This document shows, piece after piece, positions 35,166-43,078 of a DNA stretch of 64,000 nucleotides; within the stretch, counting starts at the first letter, position 1, and each line of letters starts with the position of its first letter. Made by a program: the position numbers and the translations under genes. The DNA is from Pseudomonas paraeruginosa PA7 (GTDB lineage: Bacteria > Pseudomonadota > Gammaproteobacteria > Pseudomonadales > Pseudomonadaceae). A model generated the notes under the pieces. The model worked only from the letters and a program-made list of their open reading frames with translations, searched no databases and was not told the origin of the DNA. The stretch covers positions 3,166,001-3,230,000 of the forward strand of contig NC_009656.1 of the NCBI RefSeq assembly GCF_000017205.1, read 5' to 3'.

Positions 35166-35843
35166 ATGGATTTCTCGGTCATCTCGGACAACCTGTCCTA
35201 CCTGCTGCTCGGCGCCTACCCGGACGGCCCGCTCGGCGGAGCGGCGCTGACCCTGCTGCTGGCGTTGCTCTCCGGACTGGTTTCGGCGGTGCTTGGCCTG
35301 GTCCTCGGCGTGGCCCTCGCGGTACTGCCCGGCAAGCCGCGCCTGCTGCTGGTGACGCTGCTCGGCTTCTTCCGCGCGATCCCGGTGCTGATGCTGATCT
35401 TCTGGACCTACTTCCTCCTGCCGATCGTCTTCCATGTCGACGTACCGGCGCTGGCCACCGTGGTCTGCGCGCTGTCGCTGATCGGCGGCGCCTACCTCGC
35501 CCACTCGGTGTACGCCGGGATCCACAGCCTCCCCGCCGGACAGTGGGCGGCCGCCCGCGCGCTGGGACTGCGGCCGTGGCAGGTGCTGCGCCTGGTGATC
35601 CTGCCACAGGCGCTGCCGGTGATGCTGCCGTCGTTCCTCAACCAGTGGGTGTCGCTGATCAAGGACACCTCCCTGGCCTACGTGATCGGCGTCGGCGAGC
35701 TGTCCTTCGTCGCCACCCAGGTGAGCAATCGGGTGATGGTCCACCCGACGGAAATCTTCTTGTTCGTCGCCCTGCTCTACTTCCTGTTCTGCACCAGCCT
35801 CGACCTTTTCGCCGGGTTCCTGAGCCGGCGCCGGCGGGCCTGA
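35166..35843 (+). CDS. Amino-acid ABC transporter permease (second)
   Basis: A 225-residue HisQ/GlnP-type permease. The start at 35166 (MDFSVISDN) is preferred to one nine bases upstream, which would overlap the previous gene. The EAA motif is AARALGLRPWQVLRLVILPQA (in part: ALGLRPWQVLRLV), and FFRAIPVLMLIFWTYF corresponds to the same conserved helix as in the first permease. Both form the membrane channel. The gene is followed by 188 bp of regulatory DNA for the siderophore locus. Confidence 0.9.
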   Translation: MDFSVISDNLSYLLLGAYPDGPLGGAALTLLLALLSGLVSAVLGLVLGVALAVLPGKPRLLLVTLLGFFRAIPVLMLIFWTYFLLPIVFHVDVPALATVVCALSLIGGAYLAHSVYAGIHSLPAGQWAAARALGLRPWQVLRLVILPQALPVMLPSFLNQWVSLIKDTSLAYVIGVGELSFVATQVSNRVMVHPTEIFLFVALLYFLFCTSLDLFAGFLSRRRRA

Positions 35844-35962
35844 ACGGCGTAGTCCCTGACCCGATCGAAGGAACAGTTCGATCGGGCCAGGCTACTCCTC
35901 TACTCGCTGGAAGCCCCGTATGACGCGGCTTTTCGCCATCATCCCGGCGCGGAAAATAACAG

Positions 35963-35979
35963 AAATGTAATTTACATTT
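35963..35979. promoter_or_regulatory. Perfect 17-bp palindrome in the siderophore promoter
   Basis: AAATGTAA-T-TTACATTT is a perfect 8-1-8 palindrome in AT-rich DNA, 53 bp before the first siderophore-locus start codon. Its outer GAAATGT/ACATTT arms resemble Zur/Fur-family sites. It may be a second metal-responsive operator next to the Fur-type site that begins five bases later. Confidence 0.5.
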
Positions 35980-35983
35980 ATTT

Positions 35984-36002
35984 GCGACTCGTTATCATTC
36001 GC
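35984..36002. promoter_or_regulatory. Candidate Fur box of the siderophore locus
   Basis: Read on the minus strand, the 19 bp contain AATGATAA and match the Fur consensus GATAATGATAATCATTATC at 12 of 19 positions by my count. The site lies 30 bp before the first gene, a normal place for iron repression. The identity of the downstream genes as siderophore genes supports it. Confidence 0.55.
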
Positions 36003-36031
36003 CAGAATTCTCCTAAGAGTGCGCCTCGCGA

Positions 36032-36802
36032 ATGATCCGGCCTTCACCTGTCCAGGCAAGACTGAACGACGGCGAATGCGTCTACGGCTTGCTCAATTCG
36101 GTTCCCTCCCCCCTGCTCTGCGAAATGATCGCCCTCGCCGGCTATCACTTCGTGATCCTCGACATGGAGCACCTGCTGCGCTCCGGCGACGACCTGATGC
36201 ACTGCCTGCGCGCCTGCGAGTCGGCTGGAATCTCGCCCTGGCTGCGGATCCCCGAAGTGGACGCCAAGCTCATCGGCCGCGCGCTGGATGCCGGCGTCGA
36301 GGCGATAGTCCTGCCGCGGGTGGAAAGCGCCGCCGAGGTCGCGCGGGCCATCGAGGCCGCGTTCTTCCCGCCGCTCGGCCGCCGTGGCATCACCGGCGGC
36401 CGGGTCACCGGCTTCGGTCGCCTGTCCCTGGCGGACTACATCGAACTGTCGAACCGGGCCCGGCCGATCGTTCCGATGATCGAGAGCGCCGCCGGCCTGC
36501 GCGCGCTGCCGGAAATCCTCCAGTTGCCCGGCGTCGGCATGCTCCTGGAAGGCGCCCTCGACCTGGCGCTCGACCTGGGACTCGGTCCCGAACCCCTGCA
36601 TCCGCGGGTCTGGCAGGCCCTGCAGGAAATGGCCGAGGCCTGCCGGGCGACCGGCGTACCGTTCTGCGCCAACCCGCGTACGCCCGAGCAGCGCCGTCAC
36701 TGGCAGGCCGCCGGCATCCGCGCCTTTCTCGCCGGCGAAGACCGCGGCCTGCTCCAGGCGGCCCTGAAGAACCGCCTGGGCGAGTTGCAATCCACCCCCT
36801 GA
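36032..36802 (+). CDS. HpcH/HpaI aldolase-fold protein, SbnG-like citrate synthase candidate
   Basis: A 256-residue TIM-barrel protein of the HpcH/HpaI aldolase / citrate lyase family. The signature VILDMEHLLRSGDD near residue 45 holds the conserved acidic metal region, LPRVESAAEVARA near 95 and PMIESAAGLRALPEI near 150 are also typical. In the staphyloferrin B cluster, SbnG of this fold makes citrate from oxaloacetate and acetyl-CoA outside the TCA cycle. Its position as first gene after a Fur-type promoter and directly before a siderophore receptor makes the same role likely here. A dedicated citrate supply is not part of classical vibrioferrin loci. Simple aldolase activity remains possible. 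Confidence 0.65.
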   Translation: MIRPSPVQARLNDGECVYGLLNSVPSPLLCEMIALAGYHFVILDMEHLLRSGDDLMHCLRACESAGISPWLRIPEVDAKLIGRALDAGVEAIVLPRVESAAEVARAIEAAFFPPLGRRGITGGRVTGFGRLSLADYIELSNRARPIVPMIESAAGLRALPEILQLPGVGMLLEGALDLALDLGLGPEPLHPRVWQALQEMAEACRATGVPFCANPRTPEQRRHWQAAGIRAFLAGEDRGLLQAALKNRLGELQSTP

Positions 36803-36836
36803 CCCTTCACTCCCTCAAGAGCAGTCGCAAGCACGA

Positions 36837-38909
36837 ATGAAAACAACAATCCCATTACTTGCCCTTCCCTTCAGCCTCCTGGCCCTTGGCATCGCGAATG
36901 CCGCGGAGGAGGAAGACGCCGCCCTGGACCCGATGGTGATCAAGGGCGACGTGCTCGGGAAAGCCAGCGATCCCGAGGTGCTCACCTACAGCGGCAGCCG
37001 CAGCGTGGTCGATGCGCAGGACCTGAGCAAAGGCAGCGTGCGCGGCCTGGACGACGCGTTGCAGCGGGTCCCCGGGGTGAAGATCTTCGACGAGACCGGC
37101 ACCGGCGCGCTGCCGCAGATTTCCGTCCGCGGTCTCTATGAAAGCCGCAGCGGGCGCATCCAGGCGTTGTCCGACGGCGTCCCGCTGGCGCTGGCGCCCT
37201 ACGGCCAGACCGGCATGTCGCTGTTCCCGATGACCCTGGCGACCATCGACCGGATCGACATCGTGCGCGGCGGCGCGGCGGTCCAGTACGGCCCGAACAA
37301 CGTCGGCGGGGTGATCAACTTCATCAGCCGGCCGATTCCGCGCGAGTGGGAAACCACCCTGCAGGAACGCACCACCTTCGCCCCGGGTGGACGGCAGCTG
37401 TGGGACAGCTACCTGGGGACCGGCGGCTACCTGACCGACAACTTCGGCCTGCAGCTGGACCTCAACACGGTCAACGGCGAGTACGGCCGCGAGCACTCCG
37501 ACACCGACATCCAGAACTACCGCCTGCGTGGCCAGTGGCTCATCGACGACGACCGCGAGCTGACCTTCGGCGTCCAGCGCTATGTCGCCGACATGGACCT
37601 CGCCGGCGCCCTGAGCGTCAGGGACTACAAGGACGACCCACGGCAATCCACCCGCCCGCTGGACCGCTTCGAGGGCGATACGGACCGGGTCTGGGGCACC
37701 TATACCCAGTACTTCGGCGCGGTCGGGCCGTTCGACTCGGTGGAGTTCAGCTGGACCAACTTCGCCCACAACAGCTATCGCAACTTCGTCGTCGGCCTGC
37801 CATTCACCCCGGATGCGCAGCCCGTGACCAAGCAGGACGGCCCGCGCGACTTCAAGGTCTGGGGCAGCGAGCCGCGCCTGAGCATGAGCATCGACGGCGA
37901 TAGCATCGGCCAGACCTGGCTGCTCGGGGCGCGCTACGTGAAGGAGGACATCGACTACCGGGTCGACCGGCAGAACCTGAACAGTGGCGTCACCAGCGTG
38001 TTCCGCGACTGGAGCTTCGACAACGATGCCAAGGCCTTCTACCTGAGCAACGCCATCAGCCTGCTCGACCATCGCCTGACCATCACTCCCGGGGTGCGCT
38101 ACGAAAACGCGACGATGGACTACTCCGACAGCGTCACCGGTTTCCAGCGCACCAACAAGGCCAAGGAGTGGTTGCCCGGCCTGACCGTAGGCTTCCAGGC
38201 CACCGAGGAATGGTTCGTCTACGCCAACGCCCAGCGCTCCCTGCGCCCGCCGCAGGTCACGCAGATCGTCAAGGAGGGCGCGGTGGATGCGGAGATCGCC
38301 TGGAACTACGAGACCGGCGTGCGCTACACCCCCTGGAGCGGCCTGCGGGTGGACTTCGGCCTGTACCGCATCGATTTCGACGACCAGATCGAATACAACG
38401 CCAGCACCGACCGCTTCGTGAACCTCGGCAGCACCCGCCACCAGGGGATCGAGACGGAGATATTCTGGTCGCCCGAAGCCATCCGCGGCCTGGAACTGCA
38501 TGCCGGCTATGCCTACCTGGACGCCGAGCAGCGCAGCGGCCAGTACGCGGACAACGAAGTGCCCTACGCTTCCAGGCACCAGGTCATTCTCGACGGACGC
38601 TATCGCTTCGCCGAGTTCTGGACCTATAGCCTGGACGGCCTCTACGTCAGCAAGAGCTTCACCGACGCCGCCAACAGTCATGCAGAGAACGCCACGGCCT
38701 CGGTCGGCGAGTTGCCGTCTTACTGGCTGTGGAACACCGCCATCGAGCGGGAATTCAAGTTCGCCAACAAGAGCCTGCTGACCGCCTCCGCCGGCATCAG
38801 CAACCTCTTCGACCGCCAGTATTACTACCGCGGTATCGATACCAGCCCGTGGGGCCGCCAGCCGGCGCCAGGACGGACCTTCACGGTCGGTCTCAACTAC
38901 CGCTTCTAA
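36837..38909 (+). CDS. TonB-dependent ferric-siderophore receptor
   Basis: A 690-residue outer-membrane receptor with a signal peptide ending in NAA. The plug domain runs from about residue 60 to 170, with RVPGVKIFDETGTGALPQISVRG (in part: LPQISVRGLYESRSGRIQ) and IDIVRGGAAVQYGPNNVGGVINF (in part: VRGGAAVQYGPNNVGG). The barrel ends in the strand FTVGLNYRF with a terminal phenylalanine. The plug resembles citrate-type siderophore receptors such as FecA and the vibrioferrin receptor PvuA. There is no N-terminal signalling domain, so it does not drive its own sigma factor. It lies 34 bp after the SbnG-like gene and before the biosynthesis genes. Confidence 0.88.
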   Translation: MKTTIPLLALPFSLLALGIANAAEEEDAALDPMVIKGDVLGKASDPEVLTYSGSRSVVDAQDLSKGSVRGLDDALQRVPGVKIFDETGTGALPQISVRGLYESRSGRIQALSDGVPLALAPYGQTGMSLFPMTLATIDRIDIVRGGAAVQYGPNNVGGVINFISRPIPREWETTLQERTTFAPGGRQLWDSYLGTGGYLTDNFGLQLDLNTVNGEYGREHSDTDIQNYRLRGQWLIDDDRELTFGVQRYVADMDLAGALSVRDYKDDPRQSTRPLDRFEGDTDRVWGTYTQYFGAVGPFDSVEFSWTNFAHNSYRNFVVGLPFTPDAQPVTKQDGPRDFKVWGSEPRLSMSIDGDSIGQTWLLGARYVKEDIDYRVDRQNLNSGVTSVFRDWSFDNDAKAFYLSNAISLLDHRLTITPGVRYENATMDYSDSVTGFQRTNKAKEWLPGLTVGFQATEEWFVYANAQRSLRPPQVTQIVKEGAVDAEIAWNYETGVRYTPWSGLRVDFGLYRIDFDDQIEYNASTDRFVNLGSTRHQGIETEIFWSPEAIRGLELHAGYAYLDAEQRSGQYADNEVPYASRHQVILDGRYRFAEFWTYSLDGLYVSKSFTDAANSHAENATASVGELPSYWLWNTAIEREFKFANKSLLTASAGISNLFDRQYYYRGIDTSPWGRQPAPGRTFTVGLNYRF

Positions 38910-38928
38910 CCCACCTACCCCGTACCAC

Positions 38929-38960
38929 ACAGCCGTCCGCCCCAGCGGAGGGACGGCTGT
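38929..38960 (+). other. Stem-loop between receptor and biosynthesis genes
   Basis: ACAGCCGTCC (38929-38938) and GGACGGCTGT (38951-38960) form a perfect 10-bp stem around a 12-base loop. No T-run follows, so it is more likely an mRNA-processing or attenuation hairpin than a full terminator. It would let receptor and biosynthesis levels differ. Confidence 0.5.
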
Positions 38961-38979
38961 CGCCCACCCGGAGGCCGCC

Positions 38980-40179
38980 ATGCAACGACCGCTCGTGATC
39001 CTCACCCACATCGCCCATCCCGCCATCACCGAGGGTTTCCTTCCCGCCGCCATGGCGCGTGGGCTGCCGGTGCTGCTGATCACCGACCATGCGCAGCAGC
39101 ATCGACGCCAGCTGGCGGACGCGGACTATCCGGCCGAACGCCTGGAGATCCACGAGTGCGACGTGTTCAATCCGCTCGCCGTGGTCGAATTGATCAACGC
39201 CCATGGCTGGACGTCACTCGCGGTGTTCAGCAACAGCGACCACCTGCAGACCGCCACCGCGCTGGTGGCCGAGACCTTCGCCTGTCCCGGCAAGGATTGG
39301 CGTCTGTGCCTGGCGGCGAAGAACAAGGCGCTGATGCGCGAGCGCCTGCTGCGACTCGGCCTGCCCTGCCCCTGGTTCCGCGTGCTGGTGCCGGGCGCGG
39401 CACTGCCCGACGAGGTTCCCTACCCGGTCGTGGCCAAGCCGCGTGAAGGAGTGGCCAGCCTGGATGTCCGCCTGTGCCGTGATGGTGACGCGCTGCGCGA
39501 CTACTGCACGCGTTTCTGGCAGCTCAATCCCGGCCGCGCGCTGCTGCTGGAGGCCTACCTGGAGGGCCCGCTGTTCACCCTGGAAACCCTCGGCGACGGC
39601 CAGCGCCTGAGGGCGATCGGCGGTTTCGACGTGAACCTCTCGGCGCCGCCGCATTTCGTCGAGCTGGCGGCGCGCTGGAACGGACCGCTGAGCCGTGAGA
39701 ACCGTGCCGCGGCCCTGGCCCAGGTGGCTGCCTTCGGCATCAATTTCGGGGTCTGCCACAGCGAATTCATCCTCACTGCGCAGGGGCCGGTATTGGTGGA
39801 GATCAACTACCGCAGCATCGGCGATGGCCGGGAGTTCCTGCTCGACCGCCTGCTACCGCAGGGCTGGTTCGAGCGTATCCTCGCCCTGCACCTGGGCGAA
39901 CCGCTCAGCGAGCCGCTGGCCGCGGCCGCCGAGGCGCTGGTGCATTACCTGGTCGCCGAGCGCTCCGGCGTGCTGAGCCAGGCGCCGGAAAGCTTCAGCG
40001 AGCAGGACGACGGCCGCTGGCGTGACTACCGCGCGCTGTATCGCAGCGGCGACGAGATCCGCCTCAGCCACTCGAACAAGGACTATGTCGGCGTGCTGCG
40101 CCTGATCGAGCGCGACGACGCCACCCTGCGGGCGCGCCTGCAGGCCAGCCTGGCCGACCTGCGCTGGGTGCTGGCATGA
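38980..40179 (+). CDS. ATP-grasp ligase, PvsA-like siderophore biosynthesis
   Basis: A 399-residue ATP-grasp enzyme. The ATP-binding lysine region is YPVVAKPREGVAS near residue 148, the second lobe has LLLEAYLEGPLFTLETLGDG (in part: EAYLEGPLFTLE), and the metal-binding end is VLVEINYRSIGDG near residue 270. In the vibrioferrin cluster, PvsA is the ATP-grasp member and is thought to attach an amino acid. GGAG stands six bases before the start. Its stop overlaps the next start by 4 bp. The order of this gene and the next four is the same as pvsABCDE. Confidence 0.78.
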   Translation: MQRPLVILTHIAHPAITEGFLPAAMARGLPVLLITDHAQQHRRQLADADYPAERLEIHECDVFNPLAVVELINAHGWTSLAVFSNSDHLQTATALVAETFACPGKDWRLCLAAKNKALMRERLLRLGLPCPWFRVLVPGAALPDEVPYPVVAKPREGVASLDVRLCRDGDALRDYCTRFWQLNPGRALLLEAYLEGPLFTLETLGDGQRLRAIGGFDVNLSAPPHFVELAARWNGPLSRENRAAALAQVAAFGINFGVCHSEFILTAQGPVLVEINYRSIGDGREFLLDRLLPQGWFERILALHLGEPLSEPLAAAAEALVHYLVAERSGVLSQAPESFSEQDDGRWRDYRALYRSGDEIRLSHSNKDYVGVLRLIERDDATLRARLQASLADLRWVLA

Positions 40180-41948
40180 GCGCCGTGGCTTCCTGCACCG
40201 ACCGGGCGGTGATCGGCCAGCGCATCATCGACTGTTTCCTGCGTGAGGACATCCGCGGCCTGGCCAGCGAGGGTCGGGCCGGCGCGCTTCCGGCCGAGCT
40301 GGGCGGGCACTGGCCGCTGGCCGCCCCCGACGCCTGGCTGCGCATCGACCATCTCCCGCTTGGCGAACTCTGGCTGCCGGTCCGCCGCGGAGCACCGCTG
40401 CAGGCCTGGAGCGCAACGTGCGATGCCTGGCTGCGCAGGCAGTACGGCGCGGTGCTGCTGGAGCGGGGGCATGGCCGGTGGCTGGAACTCCTCGCCCTGG
40501 GGCTGGACGCGGAAAGCCGGGAACTGTTCCGTGACTACCTCGCCGAGGCCGAGTGCGCGGTGGCTCATCGCGCCCTCTGCCGCGAGGCGCGGCGCCGGCA
40601 TGGCGCCGGCGAACCGCTCGACGCCGCGGGCTGGGATGAGCGCCTGCTGGGCATCGATCGCCTGGCCAGCTACCTCGATCATCCGTTCTACCCGACCGCG
40701 CGCGCCAAGAGCGGCTTCGACCGGGACGCCCTGCGCCGCTATGCGCCGGAGTTCGCCCCGCGCTTCGCGCTCAACTGGCTGGCCTTGCCGAAGTCCGAGC
40801 TGACCCTCGCCAGCACCGCGCCGGCGCACTGGCCGGGGTTCGCCGAAGTGGGCCTGGACCCCGCCCTGGCGCAGAGCCATGCGCTGCTGCCGGTGCACCC
40901 ACTGACCTGGGCGGAACTGGAGCGCCACGGCCTGCCGGCGGACGCGTTGCGCGCGCCCGGCAGCGCGCTGTGGGTGCAGCCGACGCTTTCCGTGCGCACC
41001 GTGGCCTGCGTCGAACATCCTGACTGGCACATCAAGCTGCCGCTGCTGGTACGCACCCTCGGGGCGCGCAACCTGCGCCTGATCAAGCCGAGCACCCTGT
41101 ATGACGGCCATACCCTGCAGCGTATCCTGCAGGCGCTGGCCGAGCGCGACCCGGCCCTGGCGGATCGCTACCTGCATGTCGACGAAAGCCACGGCGGCCA
41201 TGTCGGCGAGCACAGGCACCTGGCCTATATCGTGCGCCGCTATCCGTCCGGCCTGGAGCGCGCCACCCTGGTCCCGGTGGCGGCGCTGGCCAGTCCGCTG
41301 GAGGATGGCCGGCTGTTCCTCGAAGCGCTGGTCGAGCGTTTCCACGGTGGCGACCTGGACGACTGGCTGGAGCGCTACCTCGACCTCCTCCTGCAGGTGC
41401 ACCTGCGCCTGTGGCTGCGTTACGGCATCGCCCTGGAGGCCAACCAGCAGAACGCCGTGCTGCTGTTCCAGCCCGGCCAGCCGCTGCGCCTGCTGATGAA
41501 GGACAACGACGCGGCGCGTCTCTGGCCGCGGCGCTTCCTCGCGGCCTGTCCCGACCTGGCCGGCCACTGCGCCGCCCTGCGCGACGAGCGTATCCGCGTC
41601 GAAGGTTCCCAGGCGCTGGCGGAGATGTTCACCACCATCACCCTGCAATTGAATATCGTCGCGCCAATCGAGGCCATCGCCGCGGCCCGCCTGGCTCCGC
41701 GCGAAGCGCTCTACGCGAGGTTGCGCGAACGCCTGCGCGCCTGCCTCGACGGGCTCGAGGCGGAAGGCCTGGCGTGCGCCGAGGCGCGGCGCTTCCTGCT
41801 CGACAGTCCGTGCCTGCCGGTGAAATACCTGCTCAGCGCCGGCAGCCTGTTCAGCAAGGCCTGGTCGGGGGCTCGCGACATCAACAAGTTCTACGGCTAC
41901 AGCGCCGCGAATTTCCTGCGGGGGGACGACGCATGTCCCGGCGCCTGA
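40176..41948 (+). CDS. NIS siderophore synthetase (IucA/IucC family), PvsB-like
   Basis: A 590-residue NRPS-independent siderophore synthetase. Typical motifs are HPFYPTARAKSGF near residue 170, LLPVHPLTWAEL near 240, IKLPLLVRTLGARNLR near 290, and the C-terminal catalytic-like region EANQQNAVLLF and LLMKDNDAARLW near 415-450. These enzymes adenylate a carboxyl group of citrate or ketoglutarate and condense it with an amine or alcohol. The FhuF-like tail is retained at the end. It overlaps both neighbours by a few bases, showing a coupled operon. Confidence 0.88.
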   Translation: MSAVASCTDRAVIGQRIIDCFLREDIRGLASEGRAGALPAELGGHWPLAAPDAWLRIDHLPLGELWLPVRRGAPLQAWSATCDAWLRRQYGAVLLERGHGRWLELLALGLDAESRELFRDYLAEAECAVAHRALCREARRRHGAGEPLDAAGWDERLLGIDRLASYLDHPFYPTARAKSGFDRDALRRYAPEFAPRFALNWLALPKSELTLASTAPAHWPGFAEVGLDPALAQSHALLPVHPLTWAELERHGLPADALRAPGSALWVQPTLSVRTVACVEHPDWHIKLPLLVRTLGARNLRLIKPSTLYDGHTLQRILQALAERDPALADRYLHVDESHGGHVGEHRHLAYIVRRYPSGLERATLVPVAALASPLEDGRLFLEALVERFHGGDLDDWLERYLDLLLQVHLRLWLRYGIALEANQQNAVLLFQPGQPLRLLMKDNDAARLWPRRFLAACPDLAGHCAALRDERIRVEGSQALAEMFTTITLQLNIVAPIEAIAAARLAPREALYARLRERLRACLDGLEAEGLACAEARRFLLDSPCLPVKYLLSAGSLFSKAWSGARDINKFYGYSAANFLRGDDACPGA

Positions 41949-43078
41949 TGTACAGCGTCCTGCTCGGTCACTACCTGTCGGCGTTCACCGCCCTCGGCGT
42001 GCCCCTGTTCCTGCCGCGGATCCTCGCCGACCTGGCGCCGGGCACGCCGGGCTGGGCCATCGGCGTGCTGTTCGTCCTGCCGACCCTGTGCACCGCGCTG
42101 GCGGCCCCGTTCTGGGGCCGCCTGGCCGACCGCCACGGGTGCCGGCTGTCCCTGCTGCGGGCACATGCGGGACTGGCGCTCGGCTTCCTGCTGGCCGGGC
42201 TGAGCCCCAACCTCTGGACGTTCGTCCTCGCCCTGGTGATCCAGGGCAGCTTCGGTGGCGCCATGGCTGCCTCCAACGCCTACCTGGCGACCCAGCTGGA
42301 CGACGGCGAGCTGTCGCGCGCACTGAACTGGACCCAGTACTCGGCGCGCCTGGCGATGATCAGCGGACCGGTCCTGCTCGGCCTGCTGACCGCCAGCGGC
42401 ATGGGCCAGGAACTCTACCGGGTGCTGGCCTGGCTGCCGTTGCTGGCTTTCGTGCTGATCCTCCCGTTGCCTGCCGATCATGGCCGCCAGCGGGCCTCCG
42501 GGAGTGCCGGGGAAGCCGGTGCGGGCGCTCTGCCGGGCGACCTGGCGCGGCTGCTCGCCGTGCAGTTCCTGTTCTGTTTCGCGATGGTGCTGGGCTTCCC
42601 CTACTTCGTTCCCTATGGCGAGGCCCTGGGCCTGCGCAACGACGCTCTCATCGGCCTGTTCTACGCGCTGCCGCACCTGGTCTACCTGGTGGCCCTGCCG
42701 CGCCTGCAGCGCTACCCCGCCAACCTGTTGCTGCCGGGGCTGGGGCTGTTCGCCCTGGGCAACTTCCTGCAGTTCGGCGCCGGCCAACCGCTGTCGCTGT
42801 TCGCCTGGCGCCTGCTCGCGGGGCTCGGCATGCTGCTCGCCTTCATCGGCCTGCATCGCTGTCTCAGTCAGCGCCGCCGCCATGGCAGCGCCGGACGGCT
42901 GTTCGCCTGGTTCGACTCCAGCGGCAAATGGGCCGGCGCTGCCGCGGGTGCCGCGGCCGGCCTGGCCAGCCAGCACTACGGCATCGCTTCACCGTTCCTG
43001 GTCGCCGGCCTGGCCGCTTTCGCGGCGCTGTGGCTGGCGCGTCCCCTGCTCGTCGCTCCTCGGGAGATCACCGCATGA
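41933..43078 (+). CDS. MFS exporter of the siderophore, PvsC-like
   Basis: A 381-residue inner-membrane protein with 11-12 helices. The start at 41933 (MSRRLMYSVLLGHYLSAF) overlaps the previous stop by 16 bp; the longer open frame upstream belongs to a shadow of the NIS gene. LAAPFWGRLADRHGCRLSLL (in part: PFWGRLADRHGC) near residue 60 is the MFS loop 2-3 motif. MFS exporters in the same position occur in the vibrioferrin (PvsC) and staphyloferrin B (SbnD) loci. It probably secretes the finished siderophore from the cytoplasm. Confidence 0.83.
   Translation: MSRRLMYSVLLGHYLSAFTALGVPLFLPRILADLAPGTPGWAIGVLFVLPTLCTALAAPFWGRLADRHGCRLSLLRAHAGLALGFLLAGLSPNLWTFVLALVIQGSFGGAMAASNAYLATQLDDGELSRALNWTQYSARLAMISGPVLLGLLTASGMGQELYRVLAWLPLLAFVLILPLPADHGRQRASGSAGEAGAGALPGDLARLLAVQFLFCFAMVLGFPYFVPYGEALGLRNDALIGLFYALPHLVYLVALPRLQRYPANLLLPGLGLFALGNFLQFGAGQPLSLFAWRLLAGLGMLLAFIGLHRCLSQRRRHGSAGRLFAWFDSSGKWAGAAAGAAAGLASQHYGIASPFLVAGLAAFAALWLARPLLVAPREITA

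Noticed and set aside
36855-39083. A 742-codon minus-strand frame opposite the TonB receptor.
   Set aside because: The receptor on the plus strand has plug and barrel signatures; the antisense frame has only shadow-like composition.
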